A stretch of 64,000 bases of DNA from Triglochin maritima (lineage: Eukaryota; Streptophyta; Magnoliopsida; Alismatales; Juncaginaceae): NCBI GenBank assembly GCA_963682175.1, contig OY821779.1:7018501-7082500 (forward strand), in the 5' to 3' direction. The notes below the pieces were generated by a model. That model was not told the origin of the DNA. It did not search any database and saw only the letters and a program-made list of their open reading frames with translations. Shown one piece after another: positions 1 to 11,800 of this stretch (positions within the stretch are counted from its first letter, which is position 1; every line of letters starts with the position of its first letter). The position numbers and the translations under genes are program-made.

Positions 1-303
1 GAGAACTTGTTGGCATGGTATTGGATTTATGATCTCAGAAAGAACATGAGTTGGGGATGGAAGGACGAAAACTACCGTACAAAATGGGACGAAAATTATG
101 TAAATAACAAAATTATGGAAGGACAACACAATCTCTTAGGTCTAGAATCTTAGCTATAGTGCTCCAGAATCGATTTTTTTCTTCTTCTGATCATGGGGGG
201 AGAGTTGTGAGAACTAAAAGCCTAAAAGCATATTATTTTCTAGAATCGATTTAGAAGGGAAAAAACTATTTGGTAACCTCTGACATATTCTTACAAAAAA
301 TAA
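1..303. other. Intergenic, nothing recognised
   Basis: AT-rich sequence without a convincing reading frame, repeat or RNA gene. Confidence 0.5.
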
Positions 304-601
304 TTAAGGGCACCATTAACCCCAACCCTATTTTTTCCTCCAACTCAGTTTCTTTCTCCGTCACGTCAGCAAAAAATATTATGCAACCCACCACCCAACT
401 CAACCCATTTTTCACTTCTTAACCCCAACCCCACTTTCAACACTCTCTCTCTCATCCACATAAATTTTTTTACCTCATTTTTTATTTCATCACAAAAACT
501 ACTAAATAATTTATTTCTACAGTAACTTAATCTAATTAAATTATGCTAATTACCAAAAAAAGTAGATTTAATAGTGACCACTCAAACGGGTCGGTCGGGG
601 T

Positions 602-621
602 CTCGCTCACCAGTGAGCGAG
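602..621. repeat. Perfect inverted repeat (hairpin)
   Basis: CTCGCTCAC and GTGAGCGAG form a 9-bp stem around a 2-nt CA loop. It is followed at 629-648 by CCACCTC/GAGGTGG and at 661-675 by GGGGGC/GCCCCC stems. Confidence 0.85.
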
Positions 622-995
622 CGACGTTCCACCTCGCCGGTGAGGTGGCGGGGGTGGCAAGGGGGCAGCGCCCCCTGGAGATTTTTTATTTTTGAGATTT
701 TTATTAGTAATTGTTTGCCGATTTTTTGGGTTACTAATACGTTTTTGGGTGAACCTGAGTAAATTCATGTGTTCTATTTTACTAGGTAATTTTCTTTAAT
801 TACTTATTTATTTTTACTAATTTTGATTAATTATTTATATTTATTTTACTAATTTTCATTAATTATTTTCGTTTATTTTAATTTTCATAAATTAATTCTA
901 ATTATATAAAAACATATACATATCAATTAAATATTATTTAACAAATAAAAAAATCTAATTTTTAATCTTTATTTAAAATAAAATAAAAAAATTTG

Positions 996-1021
996 GGCCA
1001 ACCCGGGTTGGCCACGTGGCC
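996..1021. repeat. Two overlapping perfect palindromes
   Basis: GGCCAACCCGGGTTGGCC (996-1013) is an 18-bp perfect palindrome. It overlaps the 12-bp palindrome GGCCACGTGGCC (1010-1021), which contains a CACGTG G-box core. Confidence 0.9.
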
Positions 1022-1034
1022 GACCTGGGCAGCC

Positions 1035-1104
1035 CCCCGTTAAGGGGCCAGGGGTCGAGTCGAGACCCGACCCGACCCCAAAAGGTCATCCGTTAAGGAT
1101 GACC
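1035..1104. repeat. Hairpins with GTTAA loops
   Basis: CCCC-GTTAA-GGGG (1035-1047) and GGTCATCC-GTTAA-GGATGACC (1084-1104) are perfect stems sharing the same 5-nt loop. GGGTC/GACCC (1052-1068) lies between them. Confidence 0.85.
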
Positions 1105-2163
1105 TAATAGATTTTCAAGAATGTTGGAGAACATGCATCCAAATAATGCCTAAGTTTGTTACCAAAAAATATTTTCTTAATTCTGGATGTGATGATTTTC
1201 AAATTTTGTGATTTTACGTTAGAAAACCTACGACCTGGATTTTCACATCCGAATTTTGAATTTATTTTATCAAGAAATCTAATTTAGTGTCAACATATTC
1301 TAAGGTAACGAGTCTCTTCTCGCGTATTAACAATTTAAGTACGTCACGTATTTCAAGCAAATGAGGATATGTATTAAACTATCGCATATTTTTAAAATAC
1401 GATTCAATTTTTAGTGTTGCAAGTCAATCTCAAATTGTCAACGCAACCTGCAAGCATGCATTACACTACATAAGTGATAAGCCAAATCACTAGAATTTTG
1501 CAGGCAAGTTATAACTCATGAGAAATTTATTTCAGAGACAAATTCATTATACATTGGTAGGATGAATATGAAGAGCACTTTGATCTGAATCAAGAACAAT
1601 AACATTATAACAAGTACATATCCATGATTTCACTTAAAATTTCCAGCAAAACAAACCCAAGAAAATGGCCTGAAATTTTTAGTACATTATGCAATTCATA
1701 TGATTTCGTCAAACACAATCCATTAAATTACAGTTGTATGTTGCATATCTTTCAACAACCATTTCGAAAGGAACATCTATAGGATAACCAACACCATGGA
1801 GACAAATAAAAAATAATTGAAATATGAACAAAACCTCAATGTAGCATGACAAACCTTACTAGCTCGCTCTTTTTTCGACAAAATGCCAACTAAGCCGAAA
1901 ACCTACATAAATTAAAGGCTAACTTTGCAGTCACTGAATTCTTCCGATTCATTTACCAATGGTAACATACCAATCATCATGAAGATTATAATTCAAAAAA
2001 TGTAGTACAAATGAAATGGACATTGAAAGCACGTTGCAATCTCAGCAGCATTTAACCTGATCCCACCTAGAGAAAAAGAGAAGTCCCTGCAAAAGGGGGA
2101 AAACTGTTTTGAAGCTTCCATGAGATTCCCAAGCAAAATTAACTTGGATACATAGCACTGCTT
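1105..2163. other. Intergenic / 3' flank of the BCCIP-like gene
   Basis: AT-rich, with no convincing frame on either strand. It probably contains the 3' UTR of the minus-strand gene that ends at 2164. Confidence 0.5.
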
Positions 2164-4661
2164 TCAAGATTCAGTTAGTTGTTTTAGTTCTTCACGGAAA
2201 GTGGATACTTTTTCTGCCTCTACAATCATGATCAACCCCAACTTCCTGTAATTCTTCATCTATAGGAAAAATGATCAAGAACATTTTATGACCAGTAAGT
2301 AGAAGTAGGAAAATAACATAAAGATATCAAGGAAACAAGTTTGTTGTTATACTCACAAGGTAATCTAGACTCTAAAGCCACTCATGGGATAAGTAATGTC
2401 ACTTGATATACATACTAGACCAACATATTCTGTTTTTTTCCAGAAGATTCAATTTTTTTATGTTCAGTAAGGTAAATATTTTTTTTTGGAAAATAAAAAT
2501 ATGGCATGCTAATAAATAACTGTCATCCTTCAAGGACAAGTGGAAACTGATTTACATAGTCTTCTAAGATGGCTTCCCAATTTATTGGAACCACAGTGCA
2601 TGTTCTAACCGACGAAACCAAAAATCAAACTTTTTTTTTCCTTCCACAAATAAAAGCTACTTCGTCCCAAATCCCACCGTACAACAGAATAACTTGCAAT
2701 GCTACAATTCTAGAATAACAATTAGCTCCTCAGCAATAAAGGAGGTTTGAAAGCTTTTGAAAAAACAACCCCTGATTGCAAGCAAGATTTGATTTAAATA
2801 GACAGATCATGATGATAGGTCCTCATTGCCTGGCCTTGTCTGGTATTTTTTACAATCACAACACTCTACATCATGTGTCCAATTAGTTTTGCTGATTGCG
2901 ATTTCATGGAACAGAAATTGCATCGTGTAGGCAAATTACTAGATAATTGTTTACAGTCTGAAAATTTTATCTACAGATATTATCTTGTGATGTGATGTGA
3001 ACACCTTTCAAGTATTATACGATGTTTGAATTTTATAATTCTGCACTTTCTGCAGTGTTATGTGTTTGGTAACATATCAAAGAAGTTCTAGAAAAGCCAA
3101 ATAGTAAGTTCTCCTTTACGGGGCACATTCAATGATATGCAAATGTCTGCAGCCAATGTGAATTAGAAATTCAAATGAAGACCATTGAATGACAGATTTT
3201 CTTTAATATCAAACACCCTTCATTCTCAGACAAACATGGGCGAAGCCAACAACTGTACTTAGAAGGATTATTGGTTCACAAATGCATAAACCGTGAACTT
3301 CTTGCTTGATCAGTGTGCAAAGCATCAGATTTGCTATTTGGAATATTTAATAGGAGTTTCTCTAAGTGAAGAACATGACATAGACATACCTCAGGAGGAA
3401 TCAGCTGACCAGGTTGCAAATCAAAAGTAAAGTTTAAGGAACTTAGCTGCAAAACAGAAGCCAAAGAATGTATGAGCAACTAGTACAAAACAAATGCATA
3501 CACTGCTGAGGATGCAAAGCAGCTCCTACCTTACGGAAAATTTCATCTTCGGCTTTAGCATAAACAATTGAATCATCATCACAATTTTTTGAACGCTTCT
3601 TCAAGGAAGCTTTATTCTGCATGTTTGACAATCATCAATACAAGGCTAAATTGGCTAATCATTAGAATGACCACAAAAGGGTAAATCAACCGACTGAATA
3701 TTGGAATGCAGCTGTACATTCAGTAGAAATTATAAGCTCTAGGCCCAAATCAATGATAACCACGATTAATATTCAAATCGACAACTGAAATATCATATTG
3801 AAGGATGGGCAAATACCACAAATATTTTGGTGACAATGAGATAGTACTTGAACCGAAACGAGTCACGCTTCTCCTGTGTCGGCTACAACAACACACTAAA
3901 ACAGCTAAGCAAACATCCCAATCAAAACAGCCAGCCAAAATCGAAACAACAACAATCCAACCACAAGCCCAACCTCGTCTTCCGTGGCCCATACAATCTC
4001 ATCGAAAAGACCATCATACAGCGGAGGCACCGCCTGATTTGGGAAATTCACAAACCTCTCGCACACAAGAAGCCCAACCTCGTTGGCCCTCTTCCGTAGC
4101 AACGAACCCAACCTCGCCTTCAAAGCCTCGTCACGGCACACCCCAAGCACGCACTCAACCACCTCCTCCACACATTTACATCCCTAACAAAACCAACACC
4201 AACATCAAAAAAAAACCCACAAAACCCCAAAACCCATCAAAATATCCCAACTTTACCCCATATCTCCCCAAATTAAGAGCGGAAACAACAGCATACAAAT
4301 CCCCATCACCTCCCTCTCCGTCGTCGGATTTAACGACGGTACCAACAGTGGTCTGTTCGACGATCAAGTCCACGAAGCCGCTGAGATCCCACACCTTCCC
4401 GTCGAGGAAGGTCCGGAAGAGGAGCTTGACGCCGTGGAAGTCGGAGAGTTTCGGGTCGAAGAAGCCGAAGTCGACCTGCACCTCTTGCTCCTCCATCTCC
4501 TCCTCGTCGTCGTGATGGTGGGGAGGATCGCGAGGTGGAGGTGGTGGAGGGATTAGGGTTCGGGTTCGGCGGCGGCGTGAAAGGGAGAGGTGGCGGAGGA
4601 AAGGGGATGAGAGCAAGAGAGGGTTGGGTAAGAGGCGGCGGCGCTTCGCTGGAGGACTCAT
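2164..4661 (-). CDS. BCCIP: BCCIP/BCP1-family protein (six exons, 306 aa)
   Basis: Joined minus-strand exons: 4661-4257, 4183-3974, 3882-3817, 3616-3530, 3446-3390, 2259-2164; every junction is GT-AG and the frame closes at TGA. Residues 1-55 are a basic, Pro-rich leader with KRRR and RRRRTR (nuclear-signal-like), then an acidic stretch. The BCIP domain follows: VDFGFFDPK, FHGVK, WDLSGFVDLI, TTVGTVVK, LNLGRYG, then NEVGLLVCERFVN, PPLYDGLFDEI, WATEDE, FRFKYYLIV, AEDEIFRK and a C-terminal EAEKVSTFREEL. In yeast and animals this family (BCP1/BCCIP) acts in the nucleus in ribosomal-protein chaperoning/export and in cell-cycle and DNA-repair processes; the plant role is inferred from family membership. 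The length is normal for the family. The ATG at 4661 is the only in-frame start that gives the full basic leader, but a shorter start near the VQVDFGFF block cannot be excluded. Confidence 0.9.
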
Positions 4662-4689
4662 GATCGTGTCTCGTTTTTAGTTAATCCAG

Positions 4690-5105
4690 GGTTTATGATT
4701 TAAACCCCTTTTTCTTTTCTTTTTTTACTTTTTAATTTCCCCCCTACTTTGTTATCATTAATTTAAGTTCCGAAAGTATAAATGTATTTATGTGAAATTC
4801 TATTTTTACGTCGGAATAGTTCTGATCAGCGATCGAGATGTTCACTCGATTTTGCTCCGATTTTGCTCGAAGTTGCTCGAATCGGTTAGTAACGAGCAGA
4901 CCACGTTCGCTCGATGCTTGCTCGGTGTTCCTTCCCTTACACCCAAATTATTCCACATTACTCTCTCTCCGGCGACCAACATTGTTCAGGTAGGATTTTC
5001 ATTTTGTTTGTTTTTTTTTGATTTCGATATGAAATATAATGCATGTATAGTTAATGTATTGTTGTATTTTCATGTATTAAATGTAGATTTTGTACACTCG
5101 AAGTA
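4690..5105. other. Upstream region of BCCIP-like gene with Mutator-like left flank
   Basis: After about 100 bp of AT-rich promoter-side DNA comes 4800-4990, rich in repeated GCTCGA/TTGCTC words on the + strand and ending in TTCAG. This may be the terminal or 5' untranslated part of the Mutator-like remnant that follows. No promoter element is clear enough to call. Confidence 0.35.
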
Positions 5106-5580
5106 ATGAGCTCCGGTTGTGGATTGGTTATGAGTTTTTTCAATGGAATTGTTACATTCATATATGACATTCCAGAATATGAAGGTGGTTACAGATGGAT
5201 TCTGAATGTTAATACTAAAATGTGATATGATGATCTTTATGAAACAGTTTGTGGTTCCAAGAATGGGAGTTTGATTTGAAGTAACCTGCAAATGGTCACC
5301 GTATGAAAAATATACATATGTTGAAGTTTTTGATGATCAGAGTACGACTACAATGTTATCTTTATTTAACATCGTGAATACGATTGTATTATTTATTCAG
5401 AAACAACTCAAGCACTATACTACTTTGCACCAAAGTCAGTTGACTGAGGATTATCAACCAATGACACTAACATATAGCCAATATGAAGTAAGTCCATCAT
5501 CGGCAGTTACTCAGTCCTTTTTTGAACCATATGAGCATACACCAATGGATATGAGTAATTATGAAGCAAACGTAGTTTAG
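5106..5580 (+). pseudogene. Mutator-like transposase N-terminal fragment, broken
   Basis: Conceptual translation gives short blocks such as FFNGIV, IPEYEGGYRW, NVNTKM, YDDLYETV and VEVFDDQSTTTML, then a polar linker. The order resembles the N-terminal domain that precedes the MuDR-type DDE region in plant Mutator-like transposases (an EY.GG block, then an acidic block, then a 'DD.S...ML' block). There are in-frame stops after NVNTKM and later, and no DDE catalytic core follows. It converges with the PMD fragment on the other strand. The assignment rests on remembered family pattern. Confidence 0.4.
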
Positions 5581-6650
5581 TGACATTCTCAAGGAATATA
5601 GGTTGAAGATGCAGAGAGTGATGTGACCGATGTTGATAAGGTTTTCCCTGAGCCTTCTTCATCTTGCAAATCTCCATTAATTCTGGAATATGTTGCCGCA
5701 TTCCAAACTGACACATCACCATGTCCGCCACGTCCATAGCGGCAACTCCGAAACAAACAATCCATGTTCTACTACTCCAGACTTCATGTCTTTGCCTGCA
5801 ATCAGCAGGTAGCACCATCATATCTACTTCGTATGGGGTCCAAGAAACTTGATTTTCTTCTTGAACGTCAAACTCATTGCTGTAAAATTCAACATGATCT
5901 GTCTTCACATTGTTCACCCACGACTTAGGAGTCCGCCATCGTGAACCTAAAGGACACAATGGAAGTTGCACACCACAATTCTAGATGGTCGTCCGACATG
6001 AAAATGTTCCCAACACCAAATCTGTAACAATGTTAGGAAACCAGCTACTTGTTTCCTCTTTTTCAAACAGACCCGATACATATAGTTGTAAAGAACAGCC
6101 AATGATGCAACTCCTCAACTGTAGCTTTCACATTCAAATAGATTTTCCAACAACAGTAAATATCTAAGGTGGACTTTGTTTCCACTCTTATCATCTATTA
6201 TCTCAGATCCTAACTGAAACAAAATGTATGTTATCGTGTGCTGCATCACCTCCTCATATGTTGCATCTGGCGTCACAACTTGATAAGTTTGCTGCAACAA
6301 CTGCAATGTCACGTATCCACATTTCACTGCAGTTGTCGTTTCTTCTTCTTCAACACCCAACAGATTCATGCAAATCTCAGGCCAATCATAATCTAATGTT
6401 GCACACACTGTCAAACCGTCAACATGAAGACCACTAAGTATAGTTACATCTTGTAGTGTAATGGTCATCTCCCCGTGTCTAAAATGGAATGTGTGTGTCT
6501 CAAGCCTCCACCTCTCCACAACAACACGGATCAGATTCCAATTCAATTGCAATCACTCCAAACGAGACATGATACCAAATCGAGCAATCTCTAACAAATC
6601 TCACGCCCTTCCATCTTCCACATTCCACGCGTTGAATTGAATGGCATGCT
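5507..6650 (-). pseudogene. Plant mobile domain (PMD, MAIN-like) transposon gene, broken
   Basis: On the minus strand, from about 6600 downward, the reading runs LLEIARFGIMSRLE, ERWRLETHTFHFRHGEM, ITLQDVTILSGLHVDG, WPEICMNLLG, then DKSGNKVHLRYLLLLENL and GVASLAVLY, then LLQIWCWEHFHVGRP. This is the ordered signature of the plant mobile domain (PF10536) found in MAIN/MAIL proteins and in Mutator-linked genes. Breaks: an in-frame stop near the start (after MSRLE) and a TGA at 6115-6117, where the family has the Trp of a YSWG motif. Beyond 5950 the frame decays. The ORFs 6115-6552 and 5507-5971 are its longest open pieces. Confidence 0.75.
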
Positions 6651-7498
6651 CGACACACTTATTTTTCGTCAATTGCTTTTGAATAAGATAATTAATTACT
6701 TAAGGTCTAATATAAACCAATACACAAAAAATTTAAATTGAAAACTCAAATACTTACATTTTCGAGAATCGAAGATGATATATGATTTTTCTGTAGTACT
6801 AGGACTGAAGGATCCACAGAACCATGAGAATTGTGTGAATTTGACATTTTTGCAACTGTTGAAACAAAATAAACCAAAAGACATAAGTTAGTCTTTGGTG
6901 TACATAAAACAATCCAAACTACATGTCAGGTTGGTGTTGTTGCAAACCAATATTGAATTGTAAGCAATTAATCTCTACGTAACGAGCATATATATAACCG
7001 TGTCATTGTAAAAATCAAACACAATCATAAAATATATAAACAAAACATAACATTATATAATTAATTACAGTTTAATACATTTTTCTCAATCAACAAATTT
7101 CAAACATTATAAATTTATTTACATTTCAATACATTATTATCAATACACTCAATTTCAAACCCAGTAGAATCTAAACATAAAGTACATTATTCACAATCAA
7201 CCAATTCTAAACATTATGTAATTATTTAGAGCAATACATTCTCAATCAACTCAATTTCAAACCAAAACAATCTAAACTCATCAAACAAACACCAATCAAT
7301 CCAATTCAAGTCAAACCAATCCACACAAATACAAACTAATCAATTAAAACCTTAACAAAAAACAAGTTAAATATACCTTAAAACCAATGAAAAACGTGAA
7401 ACTACCACCAGATACTCAAAAATCGCCAGAGAGATGGAGTAGAGGGGGTGGACGGTTATGGGAAAGAATGAGAGGTTGCTGTCATTTTTAGCCATACG

Positions 7499-7624
7499 CA
7501 AAAACGGCATCTCGGATGTCGCTTTTACCTGGGTTGAAAACGACATCAACAGTGGCGTTTTCAATTACAGTAAAAACGACATCTATTTTTAGTTAATGAG
7601 AAAGACACCTTAGATGTCGTTTTT
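7499..7624. repeat. Three consecutive inverted repeats sharing an AAAACGACATC arm
   Basis: Hairpin 1: AAAACGGCATC (7501-7511) with GATGTCGCTTTT (7515-7526). Hairpin 2: GAAAACGACATC (7536-7547) with GTGGCGTTTTC (7552-7562). Hairpin 3: AAAAACGACATCT (7572-7584) with its perfect complement AGATGTCGTTTTT (7612-7624). Confidence 0.85.
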
Positions 7625-8836
7625 AATGTGCATATTTTGTCAAATAAGTTTTTGATGTACATTTTTTCAGATTTTCTTTTTTTGTGTGAATATTTTGAAA
7701 AAAATTCATTAAACAATGTATGTTTTTAAAGGTAGATACAAAAAGATAAAAGTTAAATACAAAAATATCAAAACTAAATATAAAGCAAACGTATGTACGA
7801 GTTAAGCGAGATGGGTTGCAAGAAAATCAGATGGGTTGCAAGAACATCGTTGATTTTGGTTGGGTGGTTACAACGGGTTGCAAGAAAACATCAAAAACAC
7901 ATAGATCGCCGGTGTCAGAAAATTATCTTGATTTTGGTTTTGCTTTTTTATTTTTGTTTACGAGACTTTTTTTGTTTGTATTCGATAATCTTGTGACATT
8001 TGTTGCCTTTACGATTTAAGTTATTTTATTTGTTGTTTTGTTATCACGGTGGTGGTTGTTTTGTTATCACGGTTAGTACTACGATTAATGAATATTTAGT
8101 TTTATAAAAAAAAGATTTAACATATTCTTGTGCACAATAGACATTACTCATCTCCCTTCCACATTCCTTCCTTATTAGACCATTTATATTTGTGATAATT
8201 AGTGGGTGCAGATTTCGCAATTTATGTAATTAAAAGTTGGATATTACGGGAAAATTTTAAGGTCCGGCTTGGTTTACTTTCCCATTCCGTATCGGCTTTC
8301 ATTCTCCCAAAATGGTAATATTGAAATCACAGAATGAAAATATATTAATAAAAGCAATTCTAAAATAAATTGTATTTAAAAATTGTATCAAAGAAAACAC
8401 AATATAATATTTAAGGTGGTGTTCTTGAAGCAATTATATAAGACCGGTCCACAAATTTAAGGCTTACGAAGAAACTTAATTTCAATCTTCTGGATGCGTA
8501 CGGTTTAACAATAATGCATGTACAATATCAATGTGAAAAACAATAATTTATCCTTTCAACTCAAGAATTACGATCAATCATTATAAAGAAAAGTCGGTTC
8601 CAATGAAATGTTGATAGCCTGATATCAGTGGTGCGATGATCTAGTTATTATATAATAGGACGTCGTATTTATACAATCAGCAATTCTTCAGAACTATATA
8701 CAAAATATACGGTTATACTGCACCAAAGTTTCAAGCTAAAAATAGTATTGAGATTGATTGTGCGCTTAACCTGAATTTTCTCCGGATCTAATTTCTGCTC
8801 CTAGCGTCAAAGCACATGTACAGACGGGATTCACAA
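7625..8836. other. Intergenic / 3' flank of RSH gene
   Basis: AT-rich. A short word (GATGGGTTGCAAGAA and variants) is repeated three times between 7808 and 7890. No gene is seen. The RSH 3' UTR probably lies just below 8837. Confidence 0.5.
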
Positions 8837-11800
8837 TCACAACCTAACTTCTACTATGTCACCATCCTTGAGCTCGGTGTGAGGCAGCACAAAATGGCCA
8901 TTAAGCAACACCAGTTTCCCCTCCGATCCAATGTTTCGAGCCACATCGGCAGCAGTGCTACCTGACCTCATCCTCATTATTTTACCATTTGGCCAGCAAA
9001 TGATGACAACCTCACCCAGAACAACATCAGACGAGCCTGCACTGCCATGTTTTACACGTTCCTCCCAATGAAGCATTGTCCTTAACAACTGCACCTGACA
9101 TCAAAGGGTGTTTTTCTATGCTTATGAACTTAGGCGATAAAAACCATTCACGAATATGGCTTCTCAAAATGCACTTGGAAGAATAACCAAGAGGTTCGTT
9201 TTCTCTTGGATGTGACTGACTACAATAAGGCAGTCCATTTAAAAAGGACCCTGGAGTAGGGGCAAAGACTGAAGCAGGAAGGGGATACACCTTGATGGTG
9301 TTCAGCACAGAAATAGTCAGCCACTGGTGATAACAAGTAGAGCACTAAGCATTGATCCTCAAATAAAAGTAAGCGTCTCTTCGAGGCTCCCCGATTTTTA
9401 AGGACTAAATGTTCCATATAGAAAATACTAAATATAAATACATACCTTGTTATTCATGCCAGACTTCCCAGAAGATGTGTTTGAAGATCCTAAAGCCACC
9501 ATCTCACAATAGTTTGAGTTGGTTGGAATGGAAGCAATTTCCTTTCCATCAAATACAGCAGAGACTACTGACCAATATTCAGCCCTCTCATTGTCAGTTA
9601 GTTCTATGATTTGAATAAAGGTTGGTAACAAACGCTGGAACTGGTCTTCCTGCCAAAAGAAATTAAAACATTCGACAATCATTGTTCGGCTTAGCAATCT
9701 ACTAGTTAGAAATAAACCAACTGGTACATAGTTTATATTGCAAAAGATTTTACTAATTTACACTTAATACATATCAACTGCTCTTTAAAAATATAGAAAC
9801 GTAGAAATATCATATATGCACCACTTGGATAATACATGTTTAATTGCACATAGATTGACTTATTTTAGGGTATGATTGGTTTGGAGGAGCTCTTGAAGTT
9901 ATAAAAACTCTAATTCTTGAGAATTGTACTTGAAGGAAATGAGTAATGCAATTTGGTTGTCGTTTTGAATTTATTTCTTTGTTGGAAATAGGGAAAATAA
10001 TTTGGTTTGATTATGTGATTTCCTATCACTCCCCATCAGCTCAGTATGGGGAAATGGGGGAAGTTCTCATGTATGACCATTTACGTTAAGAATTCTAGTT
10101 TCAAAACTCCATCAAAACCAATCATACAAAACTTACCCTTGGAAGCCTAGTTCTTTTCCAGACCATTTCCCTACAAATCAGTCATACCCTTACAGAACAG
10201 TCATTAATATGATACGTAATTTTATACGATCTATGTCCTATTATTTATATGCATCTATAAGGTTTTCTAATAAGCAACTCTTATTCACATGAATGAGAAT
10301 TGAGAAGTATATACAATGCTAAACACATCCACACTGTGATTGAAATTTGCTATGTAAACTGAAAATAGAGTTCTGTAAATTCGGTAAACAGAGATAGATG
10401 ACCTCCATTTAAAAATCTCAAGGCCTTTGAATCCCACATACCTTGTGGTATATTCCATCTCTGCAGAGTGTGTATTTTTCTAGACATGTAGACCAATCCC
10501 CATGCCCGGGAGCAAACCACCACTGTTCTGAAACCTGATGAGCAAGAGGACAGTTGTGAAGGTCTAGTATGATTGACCGAGAAGAAATATCAAAGTTCTC
10601 ATGGAGTGGTTCAATATATGTACATAAAATCAGCGTTAGACATTAAAGTGTCCTTTATGTCTCACTCTTTAATGATGCCATGAACCAGAAGCTTTCAATT
10701 TATATGAAAAGATAATCAAACCTTCTTGTAAAGCCTTGCATAAGCTTCCCAACGTGTTCCTTGAATGGAATATCTTCTGTCAGCTAAGACTTCAGAAGCT
10801 TCAACTTCAAAGCTTACAGCCACAAGCAGCTCTAGTCCACCTTGATCTATGCTGAAGACAATAAGCTTCATGACTTAGATCATGAGGGGTAAAATAGTTA
10901 TTACAAAGATAGACCCGAATAATATGTGAACACCTAACAATGACAGCGGCAAGCAGTTGACTACCATCCACTCTAAGAACAGGATGCCCAGCCTTCAAAG
11001 AACTGTATTTCTTATAAAAATTATACTGATCAACAGCCTCATCTTTGATGGATTTTGGTTCATTTGGCTTGCAAGATGAAGCACTAATATTTGATTCATT
11101 CATGCAGCTGCTGCCATATCTCACATTGTTTTCAGCTTCCTTGTATAACCAGTGAGCAGCCAGCCCAAATTCAGCATACTCATGCATTCTCTGGACATAT
11201 CAGAAAAAAGTGAAAATGGCAAGAGTTTCTACAGAAAAAGATGACAAGAAAATACAGAAGTGATCCTAAGATATATACTAATCACAGCCATAGGATACCT
11301 GAGTTCTTATTTGGACTTCTAAAGGGTAACGGTCAGGACCTTGGACTGCAGTATGAAGTGACTGCAGGAAGAAATCACATAATTGATTTAGAATCCACTA
11401 TAAGTATCAGGTTATGCCAAAAATAGCATATATTATACTTTCATTATCTAAGCTGTTATTGCAAGATATACATTATTCACACATGTTTCTTATTTTACCA
11501 CCATCAGACCCACAGTAAAAGAAGATTCTTGAATGATATCCAGATATCATAAGACTCATAACAAGTAAAATACCAATTTGCCAGATAAGGAAAACATTCC
11601 ATCAATGATATCATTACGCTAGCTTGAAAGCAAGGGCCAAGGGGTCATTTATTATGGTCAAGAAGTACATAAGAAGTTATGAACTAAGATCAATAAAAAA
11701 GAGTTATGAACCAAGAATGATATTCACACCTGATAACCACTAGGTTTGGGATTGATAATATAATCATCAAATTCACCATCAATAGGAGACCAGAGCCTAC

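Larger units (their letters stand above)
304..1104. mobile_element. Putative non-autonomous DNA transposon with GC-rich hairpins
   Basis: A block with a terminal-like GGGCACCATTAACCCCAACC next to TAA, a CACGTCAGC stretch near its left end, an AT-rich core and two GC-rich islands (591-680 and 996-1104) built of short perfect inverted repeats. The same layout (ACC-GTTAAC start, CACGTCAGC, GC palindromes with TTAA-type loops) recurs at about 53893-54300. This suggests one family of non-autonomous elements, possibly PIF/Harbinger-like from the TAA context. I could not find a matching right terminal repeat, so the right boundary is approximate. Confidence 0.4.

Noticed and set aside
3805..4515. 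236-aa plus-strand frame over the BCCIP-like gene
   Set aside because: It is antisense to spliced exons 1-3 of BCCIP. Low-complexity Pro/Thr/Ser composition and no domain.
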